The translations under genes and the position numbers were made by a program. 64,000 nucleotides of DNA. Source: Gautieria morchelliformis. Lineage: Eukaryota > Basidiomycota > Agaricomycetes > Gomphales > Gomphaceae. Below are positions 1-11,926 of this stretch, one piece after another. The notes below the pieces were generated by a model. The model was not told where the DNA came from. It searched no databases and saw only the letters and a program-made list of their open reading frames with translations. The stretch covers positions 1 through 64,000 of the forward strand of contig WHVA01000367.1 of assembly GCA_015179125.1 (NCBI GenBank). Direction: 5' to 3'. The stretch's first letter is position 1. The number at the start of each line of letters is the position of its first letter.

Positions 1-376
1 GTGTAGCGTACTGTAGTTAGCAGTGGCACCACATGGTTCTATGGCACACTACAAAATTGGGCCAGCACTACAGAGCACATTATAACAGGGGGGATTCCTA
101 CACGCCTACAAGCCCTACATATGGTACATACCATTCCATAACATCCCCCATTTTTCCTGATGCTGTGTGCATTGTGTTTGGAATTTGTGCATGCAAATAA
201 TTAAAGTGGAATTGGAGTAGCATACTTAGAGGCCTTGAGTGCAACACTACACGTACTAGTGATGGTGCGAACATGAAAGTAGAGTCTGTTTAAACGTAAG
301 TCTCCCGTTCCACTAACACCATAGGAGCCGAATATTTGTCTTGTGCCTCCGTCACTTTGTTTGCCTTCTGTCGGGC
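1..376. other. Sequence downstream of the DUF6534 gene, no gene seen
   Basis: No convincing reading frame, repeat or RNA gene was recognised here. It lies just beyond the stop codon of the minus-strand DUF6534 gene and probably holds its 3' untranslated region and terminator. Confidence 0.4.
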
Positions 377-2090
377 CTACACATGTGGGTTAGGCGTGTC
401 TCCTTTCTTAAAGGTACATTCGCAACTTACCAGTTGTTCCAGCGGCATGTCGCTTATCGTGTCCGTTTCCTCGAATGTGTCTCGAAAAGCTTTGTTGGCC
501 TGAGACTTGGAACTGGTGCGAGACATGGCATCTCTGAATGTGGCAAAATAATCTTCGGAGCCGGAGCGGCCTATCGCTGCGTTCCCCGGCGGAAGTGGGA
601 GGTGCCGATGCACAAAGATTCTGTTATTAAACACCGCCATCAACGTGTTGGTGTACCTGGAAGGAGCGATGTAAGTTTCTCTGGAAACAAAGAGAGACAA
701 CAAAGCATGAATACTGACAGCTTTCCCAAGACAATCGCGCTGGAAAATAGATGATTAGCCTGCGTCATAAGGCGTATGGGCGCACATGACTGACGGGCAG
801 AGGTGAATGTTATTATGCTGAAAGTCGAACATCAGATCAATGGAAAGGGCTAAGTGTGTAACTCAGAAACAGGATACCTTGAATAGATTGAAGACTATGA
901 CATCCACAGTGGCAACAGTAGCTGTATTGGCATTTTAACACCTCCAGTTTCTGACATACTAAAGACATTACCTGTAAGTGCTCCGGTCTCAATAGTCAGT
1001 CTCATTAGACGGGTGAGAAGGTAATCCGACCTATGGAATTTGGTCTTATTTCTTTCTCGAGTAAGCTAGGAGCCATTTGTTAGTTCTCTTCGGGAACCAC
1101 GTAAAGCCATGGCCTATGAAACCCACCAGGTACGTCATGGTCATTGCTATCATAATATCCACTGCCGCGCTTCCTCCAAGCCAAACCTACGCCAGGAGGT
1201 CGAACTATTCGAACATCAAAGCGTCCTATACGCTACGCACCGAAACAACAGGAAACAGGGTTCCAACGTTAGCCAAGTTGGGAAGACGTCGTACCTGTAC
1301 ATCAACGTAGAGTGATAATTAGGCTCAGAACTATACAGATGGAGCGAACCTGAATTCCAGTGGCTATGCCAGCAGATCCTTGCATTAGCGATATCTTGCC
1401 GTGCACTTGGGTCAGGAACCATTTGATTAGCGTGGGCAAGGTTGTCTCACAGTAACAAGGAAGCCCGGTAGTAGCAATGATCTCCATAACATCCAAATTC
1501 TCCAGGCGAAGAAGATCTGCACGGTTGTGGATATTATCCCAGCCATTATACAGATATCGAACCAAGCCAGATAATAGTTGTCTATCTGGCTAGGCCGCCC
1601 CCATGAAGCGATAAACCATTGCCAACCATCGCTGGATATCATAAGAGTCTGTGCTATCTCCAGTGTGAATAGACCATATACTGATGAAAGCTATTGAAAT
1701 CCGCAATGTTGCGAGAGGCTGATTGTAGCGCACCTAAGGCTTTGATGTAGCGAGAATCCCTCGGGAAGCAAAGGTAGTAAATATCTATGATCATCGTGAA
1801 CGTTTGGAGGCAGCCTGTATTGAACTGGACGAGAATCTTACAGACTTGATTTCCCAGTATACCCAAGAGACCCCAGTTCAGGTAACTACCAATCAGCTGG
1901 AGATAATGTGAACATATGCGCGCTGCCCGTGGTCTCTGTCCCATACCTGAGGCCCAAGCCTGGACAAGAAAAGCGATGAGAACATGTCCAAACAATGGGG
2001 AGAAAAATTGGAAGCGCACAATTCGGGGAGGTTCGAAGGAACCTTAGCTGTAAGTGGTGCTTGGGTGGCATTAACAGCAGTGAGAGGCAT
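377..2090 (-). CDS. DUF6534 family multi-pass membrane protein, 12 exons
   Basis: I read a spliced gene of 1101 coding bases (366 residues), close to the usual size of basidiomycete DUF6534 proteins. Exons on the minus strand: 2090-1947, 1896-1842, 1784-1734, 1680-1451, 1394-1350, 1294-1241, 1186-1127, 1065-972, 921-878, 817-795, 739-719, 656-377. Every intron is 50-62 bases, begins GT and ends AG, and all phases join. Family landmarks appear in order: GSYLNWGLLG (exon 2), YYLCFPRD (exon 3), LEIAQTLM and VQIFFAWRIWML (exon 4), MQGSAGIATGIQ (exon 5), VWLGGSAAVDIMIA (exon 7), LMRLTIETGALT (exon 8), TVATVDVIVF (exon 9), and KLYTNTLMAVFNNR spanning exons 11-12. Hydrophobic blocks suggest about seven membrane segments with a cytosolic serine- and charge-rich tail. 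The function of the family is unknown. Exon 1 is the least certain part because a further small intron could shorten the N-terminus. No internal stop was seen, so the gene looks intact. Confidence 0.85.
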
Positions 2091-2808
2091 GTTGTTTCCT
2101 CTACTATGAATTGCTAAAATTCAGAGCGCACTGGTCTGGTGAGAAATTTGACTCGTGGCGCCGCCTTTTATCGTGGCACCATTCAACCCTGAACGTCAAC
2201 TAAAGATAGCTGTTACCGTGAAGACACAGCGGTCCGCCCCGGCGCGAATTTGTAAATACAACAATTTCATTCCATCCATATCTCAAAGGGAAGTCACAAC
2301 GGTTGTAGCTGCCAACGAGTTCCACGTTCTTGTTGCCGTGCATAAAGGGGCATCGAAGATCAATCAAAGGCAGACTCCCTAATATCATTCGTTTATACAA
2401 TATTGTTGTGTTCACACCGCTTTAATTTTAAACCCTGAGTTTGGTTAACTGCCACGATGCAAGGGCCGTGCGAATCTTCGGGCGGATTTTCAATGGCATG
2501 CTTCTGATGGTGGCGGGTCTGTGGTCAGCATTGCTATATGCGATGAGCAGCTCATGGCGTGGCGTTGGACGATCAGGACTCAAATCAAAATTCAGTGTCA
2601 GTGTCACTTCACTCGGAATGAGATGACACTGGCATTGAATCTTTGATTTGATGATCGATCGGCAGGAGCACTTATCCATTCACGGCGACTACTGCGTATT
2701 TCCACTCTAGCCTAACCTGAATGGGCGGACAGTTTCAGTCCAAATCTCAAAGGCAAGTTCTGGCTGCCAATGAGTTCAACGTTCTTGGTGCGCTGACTAA
2801 CCGCTATT
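2091..2808. other. Intergenic region upstream of the DUF6534 gene
   Basis: No gene was recognised. It should contain the promoter of the minus-strand DUF6534 gene. Two stretches near 2273-2340 and 2735-2790 resemble each other weakly (both contain TCTCAAAGG followed by GCTGCCAA and GAGTTC), which suggests an old degenerate duplication. Confidence 0.4.
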
Positions 2809-2943
2809 AGGGCGTTTCACGAAGGTGAATTCGACGTGAAATCGGCACTGAAATCGGTCCCGCACTCCGCCGCGAACTCGCAGAGTTCGTGAATTCCGCA
2901 ACTTTGCGAAAGCAGCTTCGACCCTCCTTTCGCAGCAAACTCC
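2809..2943. repeat. Foldback (MITE-like) repeat copy 1, split by a copia element
   Basis: It begins AGGGCGTTTCACGAAGG, the same terminal sequence as both ends of the complete copy at 8136-8268. It contains clusters such as TTCGACGTGAA and GAACTC typical of that repeat. The copia element at 2944-7604 is inserted in it; its remaining right part continues from about 7605 with the same GAACTC and TCGGTCCC motifs. No coding capacity was seen. Confidence 0.6.
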
Positions 2944-3118
2944 TGTTGCTGCAGTAACGTGACGCAGTACATCACGTGATCGTATCGATATGGTGTCTGA
3001 GTTCGAAGAAGGAACTATACATTTTCCTTCTTCGAACTCAGGTGAGACCCTCGAAGATTTACTTGTACTCAGACTAAACTATACATTTTCCTTCTTCAAA
3101 CTCAGCTTAATTGTATCA
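2944..3118 (+). repeat. 5' LTR of copia-1
   Basis: The 175-base LTR starts TGTTGCTGCAG and ends TTGTATCA. It carries an internal inverted motif around GAGTTCGAAGAAGG and CCTTCTTCGAACTC that occurs twice. Confidence 0.92.
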
Positions 3119-3132
3119 GGTTATGGGCCCCG
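3119..3132 (+). other. Primer-binding site of copia-1
   Basis: GGTTATGGGCCCCG directly abuts the 5' LTR. It is complementary to the anticodon arm region of initiator tRNA-Met, the half-tRNA priming site known from Drosophila copia. The same 14 bases follow the 5' LTR of copia-2. Confidence 0.7.
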
Positions 3133-6100
3133 TGCCTTGATCGAAGGAGAAGAGCATCATTGCGTGTCTAAACCGAGGAAAGAGATTCCAAAACACAATG
3201 TCCGGCTCAGAAGCCGAAAACAGCGCGAGAGGCATAAAGCTCACAAGCTCCAACTACAACACATGGATAGTTGTGATGCAAGGGAAGCTAATGACCATCA
3301 ACGCGTGGCGAATAATCACCGAGGACTCGAAAATGCCAACGGACGCAGCGCAGATAGAAAAGTGGCAGCTGAAAAGGGAAGAAGCGGCGGGCATCATACT
3401 GAAATCTCTAAATCCTACGCAGTACGTCCATATCGAAGGAGTTATGGACGATCCCGTCGAGATGTGGAAGAGATTGAGGGCCGCACACCGATCCCAAATC
3501 GCAAACAGCCGTTTCCATGCCATGCATAAATTACTGAGCGTACACAAGGAAGACGAAGAATCCCTCACAGACTACATCACCCGCATAAACTCGGCCACTA
3601 ACGACCTCATTGCGCTCGCACCGAGCACGCTCACTACCCAAAACATTATCGATGAAATCGGGATACACGCAGCGATCGCGGGACTTGATCACGTCGAATA
3701 CGGCGCCTTCACCTCATCCATTCTCCTGCTCAGTACCCTTGATCGTGCGACTATCGCCACGGCCTTTCGAAACGAGGACCTAAAACGCCAGACCTCCTTG
3801 AGCTCATCAACAGCAGCACTATCAGTGGCCTCAAAGAAGAGGAACAACACCACAACTTGCGCTGTCTGCAAGAAGAGAGGTCACACGGCGGATCAATGCT
3901 GGATCGCGCATCCAGAACTGCGACCAGCACGCCGAGGTGAAGCGAATCGAAAAGAGATGGGTGCGAATCAAGCAATGGTGCCTATTCAGAATGAAGCCAC
4001 GCAGGAGCTCGCTGGAAACGCAAGTCTACGACCCTCGTCACCTTCCTACACAGGCAGCGACACTGACCTACGTTGGAACACAGATACAGGGGCCACAAGC
4101 CATATGACGCCCCATCGTCATTGGCTCCGAGACTATGAAGTTTACCGAGTACCCATCCGGTTAGCGACAAACGAGGTCGTATATTCGGCAGGAAGGGGCA
4201 AAGTCTTGTTTATTCCCAAAATAGACGGGAAATTAGCACACAATGTTATTTTCTCCCAAGTCTTGCACGTACCAGCACTCCAGAATAATTTACTCGCAGT
4301 CCTCCATCTAACTACCCATCACGGATTCTCAGTCAACATCGTGAAAAATCGCATATCATTTGCCCAAGACGGAAAACTGCGTTTCTGCGCTACCGTGCAG
4401 AACGGGATGGGATTCCTAACTGGGGATACAGTACCAAACCCTGTACACGCCCTCGCTACCTCATCACCAGCTGTGGACCGTCAGTTGCTGCACAACGACT
4501 CGCGCATATAGGTCGAGCACGCCTAGAAAGACTTCTAAAGGATGATATGGCAAGCGGAATACACGCGAGCGAAAGTACTGAGATCCCCCAAGTCTGCGAG
4601 CCCTGCATTGCTGCAAAACAACACCGTCTCCCCTTTCCAAAAAGGAGCGAAAATCGTGCATCCAGACCACTCGATTTGGTCGTTTCCGATGTACACGGTC
4701 CCCTTCCAGTTCGCACATCATCTGGGTACCAATACTGGATTACATTCACAGATGACTGCACGAGATATAGATGCGTCTACCTACTCAGAACAAAGGACGA
4801 AGCATTTGACGCCTATCGGTCTTATGAGGCACTCGCAGAAAACCAGACCAATTCGCGGGTGCGAAGATTTAGGGATGATAAAGGGGGGGAATACATTGGC
4901 CACAAATGGACGCAACACTTCCAACACCGAGGTATAATACACGAGCACACAACAAAGGGAACACCGCAACAGAATGGGATCTCAGAACGGACAAATCGGA
5001 CCCTCACCGAAGGAATAGTCGCCTTACTGCAGCAAGCCCGCCTACCAGCATCAATGTGGGGTGATGCCCTAAAATTGTTAGTCAGAATCATCAATGCGAC
5101 TCCAACTTCCACTCTCCCAGACAAGACACCCTACCAAGCCTGGTACGGTAACAAACCGGATCTCGGAATGCTTCGTACTTTTGGCTGTGCTGCATATGTC
5201 CACATCCAGAAAAATGAGAGGAACAGCCTACAACCAAAATCCCAAAAGTGCATCTACCTTGGCTTTGAGAACGGTTACAAAGGTTGGCGCTGCCTTGACC
5301 CCCTCACGAAACACATCTTCATATCCCGCGATGTCACTTTCGATGAATCTGATTTTCCAGGTCTCTCAATGACTACAAATACAAATGATGCAGCGACCCC
5401 ACTGCCTGCCCTCTTGCCTGCCCAAGCTACTGCCGTACCAAATGCACAGCCCATTCCAGTCCCCGCACCCCTCGAAGACCATCAGCCCCCCCCAGCCCCA
5501 GCACCCCCCGAAGACCACCTTGACATCCTCCCACCCCCTCCTGAACTGATTCCAGAGCCAGATCCGGATCCCCCTGGACACCCTGAGCCGTCGCCACCGC
5601 CTCGCCGCTCCGGCCGAACCACGATCCGCCAAGATTACCGCCAACTCCACGACCCGTTCCTCAGACCACGCCCCGCTCCTGACCATGAAGATCCAGGCCC
5701 TGAAGGGGGCGCCGCAGCTAGCGCATCAACCATCCAGGCCCTGGAGTTCATTTATGACAACTCGAATGGCCTCAGCATGAACAAGATCTCACCGGACGCC
5801 ATAGAGCTAGTGTTCAATGCGACCATTAAGGATGATCGGGTGCCCAAAACATTTGCCGAGGCAATGCGACGTTCAGATGCGCCACTGTGGAGAGACTCAA
5901 CAGACGTGGAAATCCAGGCACTACTAGAAAATGGAACATGGGTATTAGAAAAACTACCACCCGGAGAAAAGGCAATTGGCTCACGCTGGGTATTTCGGAT
6001 AAAACTCCACTCTGATGGATCTCTGGATAAATACAAGAGTCGCCTAGTCGCAAAGGGTTACACCCAGCGTCCAGGTATTGATTACGACGAGGTGTTCGCC

Positions 6101-7429
6101 CCTACTGCACGATGGGCGGCACTACGCGCAATATTAGCTCAGGGGGCGCTCCAAGGAGCACATATTGAATCCATAGACATATCGAATGCGTACCTAAACG
6201 GAATCCTGGACAACGACGCGCGCATATACATGCAGCAGCCAGAAGGCTATCATCAGGGAGGGGCGGATTGGGTATGCAGATTGAAGAGAGGGCTCTATGG
6301 CTTGAAACAGAGTGGAAGACTATGGTACGAACGACTCGGAACAGCCCTCGAGGGTATAGGACTCAAACGTCTCCAATCTGATCCGAGTGTTTACGTCTGG
6401 ATGAACAACTCAACCAGGATCGTCATCCCCGTATTTGTTGACGATCTCACCTTAGTGTCGGACTCGAAGCGAGAACTGGATCGAGTGAAGAGCGAACTAG
6501 GCAAGATCTTCAAGCTGAAGGATCTGGGACCGACAACGTCATTGTTGGGTGTGGAAGTGGAGTATGACCGCTCACAAAAGACATTGAAACTATCACAAAA
6601 GCAATATATTCGGGAAATCTTGGAGCGATTCCAAATGTCGGATTGCCAACCAGTATTCACGCCGATGACCCCGGGTCTGAACCTGAGCTCGAGCATGGGA
6701 CCTTCAACCCCAGAAGAGATAGAAGAGATGCAGAACGTACCGTATTTGAATGCTGTCGGCGCACTGAATTACCTGGCAATTGCAACCCGCCCTGATATCG
6801 CGTACGCTGTTGGTCGCCTTGCGCGATTCAATTCGAACCCCGGACCGACGCATTGGGCAGCAGTAAAGCACCTTTTGCGCTATCTACAGGGTACCATTGA
6901 CCTAACCCTCACATTTGCGCCTGACCACTCCGCTGAGTCGTTCCGGACATGGACAGATGCAGACCATGGAGGAAATCCCGATAGCGGCCGATCTACCTCG
7001 GGATTCCTTACTAAGATTGGGACTGGAGCAGTTAGTTGGGCCAGCAAGTTACAAAACTTCGTTACCTTATCCACCACCGAGGCCGAATTCGTGGCCTCAG
7101 TCTTTGCAGGGACGGAAATCATATGGCTACGAAACCTCTTCAGTGAACTTGGCTCAAAACTCGACAAACCATCTCACCTCTACATCGATAATCAATCCGC
7201 CCTCTCAGTCGCGAAGAACCCAGAGCATCACGGGCGAATGAAACACCTGGACCTTAGATACTTCTGGTTGCGAGAGAAAGTAGTCCAGAAACTCATTCAG
7301 ATCGGATACGTACCTACGAACAGCATGCCAGCGGACCTACTGACGAAGGCTCTCCCTCGCGAACTAGTGGAACGCCATCGACGTACCATGGGTCTTTATT
7401 GATCGCCGATATACTGCGTCAAGGGGGTG

Positions 7430-7604
7430 TGTTGCTGCAGTAACGTGACGCAGTACATCACGTGATCGTATCGATATGGTGTCTGAGTTCGAAGAAGGAA
7501 CTATACATTTTCCTTCTTCGAACTCAGGTGAGACCCTCGAAGATTTACTTGTACTCAGACTAAACTATACATTTTCCTTCTTCGAACTCAGCTTAATTGT
7601 ATCA
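7430..7604 (+). repeat. 3' LTR of copia-1
   Basis: It matches the 5' LTR at all but one of 175 positions; the single difference is a CpG transition. Confidence 0.92.
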
Positions 7605-8135
7605 ACTCCCTCGCGCACTCGTCCGTGAACTCGCTCCCCAACTCGGTCCCAAGCATGCCGCTCTGCGGCACATACAGCTGACGTCCAATATGGAAAGTAA
7701 TTAGTACTAGACCATTTTCTTTGCTTACCTTTTCTTTCGATCCTTTTCTTTTGCCCGGTACACCGCAGTGCTGTGCGCAGCCTTTGCAAGTAAGTACCTT
7801 GTCTCTTCCTCTTAATCAAGATCATATGAGATGACAGGGAAGCTGAGTACAAGAGAGGAGAGATGAGATGCTGGAGCTGCTGGAGATAGTATGGTAGAGA
7901 TAGATGACATATATATTCTCCTCTCTGAGCCGTCTGCCACCCTCTGAGCCATCCGGTTCACACAAATGTCCCAACCACCTCATCGTAATTCGTCAGGCTG
8001 ACGACGGATGTCCCGAAACATCGGTGGGAGCATTGGGCATGTAATTACTAAATGTAACATTACAGCTACAACAGGCCATTCTGCCGTTGGTATGCCGCGC
8101 AAGCCGCCTTGCTGTTAAATTTCACAGATACAGAG
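7605..8135. other. Region between copia-1 and foldback repeat 2
   Basis: The first 50 or so bases are the remaining part of foldback copy 1. The rest has GA-rich low complexity near 7850-7900 (repeated GAGATGAGATG-like words) and no recognised gene. Confidence 0.4.
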
Positions 8136-8268
8136 AGGGGTTTCACGAAGGAGCCAAATTCGACGTGAATTCGGCCATGAAATCGTGTTTGAACTCCGGA
8201 GTTCACGTTGGAATTCACACCGATTTCGTGACCGAATTCACGTCGAAGCCACCTTCGTGAAACGCCCT
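8136..8268. repeat. Foldback (MITE-like) repeat copy 2, complete
   Basis: Ends AGGGGTTTCACGAAGG and CCTTCGTGAAACGCCCT are near-perfect inverted copies, and the interior also pairs (TTCGACGTGAATTCGG with CCGAATTCACGTCGAA). The whole 133 bases could fold into one long hairpin. It has no coding capacity. A short duplication of TA could be its target site, but this is not resolved. Confidence 0.7.
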
Positions 8269-8943
8269 ATTAATAACAAGTTGAATTACAGCATTGATCA
8301 ATTCGCTGTCCACGGGTCTGAAATTTGAATGAGTCTGGCCGGGTAGGAGCTCAGAGCTGATTTCAACCCGATACGTACGCAGGTTTCTGTGTAGAAATTG
8401 CGGGAATCAAGAAGGAAGATTGTTTCTTTGTATAGTAGCATTGTCCTCCTCAGTGACACATTGTCGATGTCTATTATGATAACCGCCGACATAAGATTTC
8501 CAAAGAGAGTCTCGGCATATGCTCGGCATCTCGCCGGCCCAACTTCAAGCCAGGCGCCTGGGTCAGCCAGCCGTGTTGATGTGCAAATGTGATGCCAGCT
8601 GTCAGACCCCATTCACAGGTCTGGGCGATCGGGCCGAGCTTTAATGTGCATCCCTGTAGGAATTTAGGAATTTAGGGCTACGGAAAGTCATCCAATTGAA
8701 TTACCAATCATGACGCATCTAAAATAAGTTCCAATGTCCATCAAGATGACACTCGGCTTCGATGTGCATGATGCATCTAAAGGTTCATGGGAGCGGGCAC
8801 TTCCGAAATCACCAATCTGGTTAGTAGAGCTCATCGGTACCAGGTGTTCACAGGGTCCTGGTCAACTGCGATGGATGTAAGAAAAGCCGACGATAGCTCA
8901 CATCGTCGCAGGTTTGCTCCCTACCACTATAGTTCACTGAAGG
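8269..8943. other. Intergenic region upstream of the GMC pseudogene
   Basis: No gene was recognised. It should include the former promoter of the GMC oxidoreductase locus. The short frames present have no family signature. Confidence 0.4.
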
Positions 8944-11496
8944 ATGTCCAACAATGTCACAGACGTTGCAAATAGCACATTTGATTATGTCATTGCAGGC
9001 GCAGGGGTAGGCACGCCGCACATTCTGTCTACTCAGATTCGTTGACCTGATTTAATTCAGACTGCAGGTCTGACCCTCGCGGCCAGACTTAGCGAGGATC
9101 CCTCGGTCTCTGTTGTGGTTCTCGAGGCTGGACCTGCCAACCTCAACGACCCGAATATTCTCATGCTCGCTCAATACGGAAAGACGTTCGGAAATCCGAA
9201 ATACGACTGGTTCTTTCCAACGGTCAAGCAGCGACACGCCAATGACAAGGTCGTATACTGGTCCCGTGGAAAGGGCCTGGGTGGTAGCTCGGGCTTAAAC
9301 TTCGCTTGCTGGATGTGAGTTTGAAGCACCAGCAGACGAATGCCTGCCTAATGCACCAAAGTTCACCGCCTGCAGCGGATATGGACGCTATCGAACTCCT
9401 GGGTAATCCGGGGTGGGGATGGGAGAGCTTTGCGAAATATGCCAGGAAGGTTGAAACGTAAGGCAATGTCTGCTGCTACTGTTGGCGGGCTGACATCCAG
9501 TAATCCATAGTTTCAATGAACCTACAGAAGAACAAGTGTCGAAATATCATTTCACTTTCAATAAAAACGGTCGAGGGTCCACTGGTCCGATACAGGTAGC
9601 ATTCACAGACTCGTTTCATACACATGACGCGCCATTTCACCAAACCCTGCGCAACATGGGAATCAAGGCCATTCATGATCCGTACAGTGGGGACGTGAGT
9701 ATTCCGAATATTGTGGCTGCCATAATATACACGATGCCCTGCTTAGATCACAGGAACATGGGCTGCAAATTCGACGTTTGATCCCAAGACATTCAGTCGC
9801 TCGTACGCCGCGACTGCGTTCTACCAAGCCAACGAGAACCGTCCTAATCTGACTGTGCGGCCTTTGTATTAAAGCATGCTCATGCTTACAAACGTAATAA
9901 CGACAGGTTCTTACTGGTGCCACTGTGGCCAGGCTGCTGTTTGCCGACCGTCGTTCCCCAAACGATAATCTGACAGCTACGGGTGTCGAATTCCTATCTG
10001 GCTCCGATAAACCGCAGGCATACGTAGTACATGCTCGAAAAGAAGTCATTGTTGCTACAGGAACCATCAAAACGCCTCAGCTTCTTGAGCTCTCCGGTAT
10101 CGGACGCAAGGATGTTTTAGATCGCATTGGTATCGACGTAAAGCTTGACCTTCCTGGCGTGGGTGAAAATGTCCAAGAACACAACTTTGCTGGTACTGCC
10201 ATTGACTTCACGGGACTTCTCGTGTTGACTCATAGCTATCATAGGTATATCCTTTGAATTCAAGGATAACGTCTCACGCGAATCGTTGGACCTGTTGCGT
10301 AACCCGGAATTTGCTGCTCAGCAATCTAAACTCCAGTAAACCATTCTGTGAACTTGTATCCACTCACTCATGTCGCGTCTAGTGGGGAGCATAAGGGTAT
10401 GCATGGCAAGGGAATCACGGCGTTCTCATATTTCCCGCTATCGGTGGCAAGCCCGAAGGAAGCACCTTCCGTCATCGCTCAAGCTTCCAAATTCGTGGAG
10501 GAACGGAAAGCCTCAGGAAACCTCCCAGCCGGCCTAGCAGATCAGTATGACCTCCAGCTTGCAGCACTCAGGGACGATACCCTGCCTGATCTCGAAGTCG
10601 CTGTGATGCCATCATTTTTCACAACCATATGTGCGTGGCCAGCCTCCCCGTCCACAATATGGATGCTGAAGATTTACATTCAGCTGCCCCACAACCCGAA
10701 AAGTTTTATACATCCATGGTAGCGATTCTAAGCCACCCTTTGTCTCGCGGAACTATTGTGATTTTCCACTTCAGTAACTCTTGATTCTCCCTTGACATAT
10801 TTTGAATATAGCACGCCGTGAGCAAGGACCCAATGCAGAACCCAGAAATTGATCCACATGCCTTCGAATGTGACTTTGGTGGGTTGCATATCCCGTCGAT
10901 GTACAGTGTTACGGTGGTCTTAACTACACGCTCGAAGACTTGGAGATGTTGGTTCAACATGTGAAATTCGTCAAATCCATGATGAACGTTGAGCCATGGA
11001 AGTCTTTGGTAGCAAGGGAGGTGGATCCCGGGCCACAATGTACTACGGATGAGGCGATGAGGGGTTTGTTGTGTCTTTTCAGATGAACGCCATTCGCTGA
11101 TACAGGTCCTAGAGTATATCAAGAACACACATGGCCCGGTCTGGTGAGTAGGATATCGTCCACTTATTTTCCTGCACACCCAACGCTTCATTTAGGCACG
11201 CCATCGGATCCTGTTCCATGCTTCCACGTGAAAAGCAAGGGGTTGTTGATCCCCAATTGAAGGTGGTAGCCACTGGTCTCTGATCTGAGGGAGGCTAATC
11301 GTGTTTTTATGACCAGGTATATGGTACCCAGAACCTGCGCATCGTAGATCTCTCGATCCTTCCTCTTCATATCGCAGCTCATACACAGGGTAATTATCTT
11401 TGTCGTGTCTCTATAGTGATATAACTAACTCTTCTCATAGCTGCGGCGTACGTCATTGGAGAGAAAGCTGCCGACCTCATTCGTGCTGCACAGTAA
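8944..11496 (+). pseudogene. GMC oxidoreductase (FAD-dependent), decayed multi-exon gene
   Basis: The order of GMC family motifs is complete: an N-terminal FAD-binding loop GAGTAGLTLAARL joined across the first intron (9007-9060), LEAG, GKGLGGSSGLNF, VIVATGTIKTPQLLELSGIG, DLPGVGENVQEH, and a C-terminal HAIGSCSM ... VVDPQLKVYGTQNLRIVD block with the active-site histidine segment LPLHIAAHTQ. Members oxidise alcohols or sugars, often as secreted lignocellulose auxiliary enzymes; no signal peptide is evident. Supported exons: 8944-9006, 9061-9314, 9362-9457, 9511-9694, 9747-9854 and 9907 to about 10220. Later joins fail: one base seems missing in a T run near 10610, a frame change is needed near 10335 and again near 10890, and the gaps near 10220-10245 and 11060-11080 are too short (about 20-35 bases) to be ordinary introns. 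I therefore call it a recent pseudogene. A sequencing error could explain one of these shifts, but hardly all. Confidence 0.75.
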
Positions 11497-11926
11497 GAAC
11501 GAAACTGGACCGACACCAATTTGCCCAACGTTAAAGCTTTTAGTTGTATAGTATTCTGCCAAACGCATTATATAAATCAATGAGACTTCCCCTATAATTC
11601 TATCACCGAACAGGATATAAATCAATCTCAGAAAAAAATTAATAAATAATTACGCACGGGCTACCGGAGAACTGGTAGAGAGGTCGGAAGACATGATCAG
11701 GGGCGTGGCGAAAACAGGTCAACGACGCCACCTGGGGCAAGGCGCCATGGCGGCGGTGCCCACAGCATGATAGACAGTCTTATGTCATGTCCGAAGAGGG
11801 GGGAGGTCAGAAGAGACTCATGAGAGTGAACGGGAGCCATACGTGGAATGTTTGGCGGCAGAAGTCTTCATATGCCGCGTCACCTTGGGCGGCAGCAGGT
11901 GGCATTGCTGGCCCAGTAGAATAGGT
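11497..11926. other. Gap between the two GMC relics
   Basis: No gene was recognised. Near 11630-11660 the sequence is AT-rich (AAAAAAATTAATAAATAATTA), and 11690-11900 is GC-rich with no clear frame. Confidence 0.4.

Larger units (their letters stand above)
2944..7604 (+). mobile_element. Ty1/copia LTR retrotransposon, full length (copia-1)
   Basis: Two 175-base LTRs (2944-3118 and 7430-7604) differ at one position and are flanked by a perfect five-base duplication ACTCC, so insertion was recent. Parts in order: gag, a CCHC zinc knuckle (CAVCKKRGHTADQC) and an aspartic protease (DTGATSHM) in roughly 3.2-4.5 kb; integrase, reverse transcriptase (FVDDLTLVS) and RNase H (STTEAEF, the C-terminal LRYFWLREKV block) in roughly 4.5-7.4 kb. 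A proline-rich linker follows the integrase. A polypurine tract, AAGGGGG, precedes the 3' LTR. The element is full length with about one apparent break in its coding region, so it is probably not autonomous. Confidence 0.92.

Noticed and set aside
10873-10915. Very small introns in the GMC locus
   Set aside because: Gaps of 19-35 bases are shorter than the introns elsewhere in the window (47-62 bases) and are better explained as decay.
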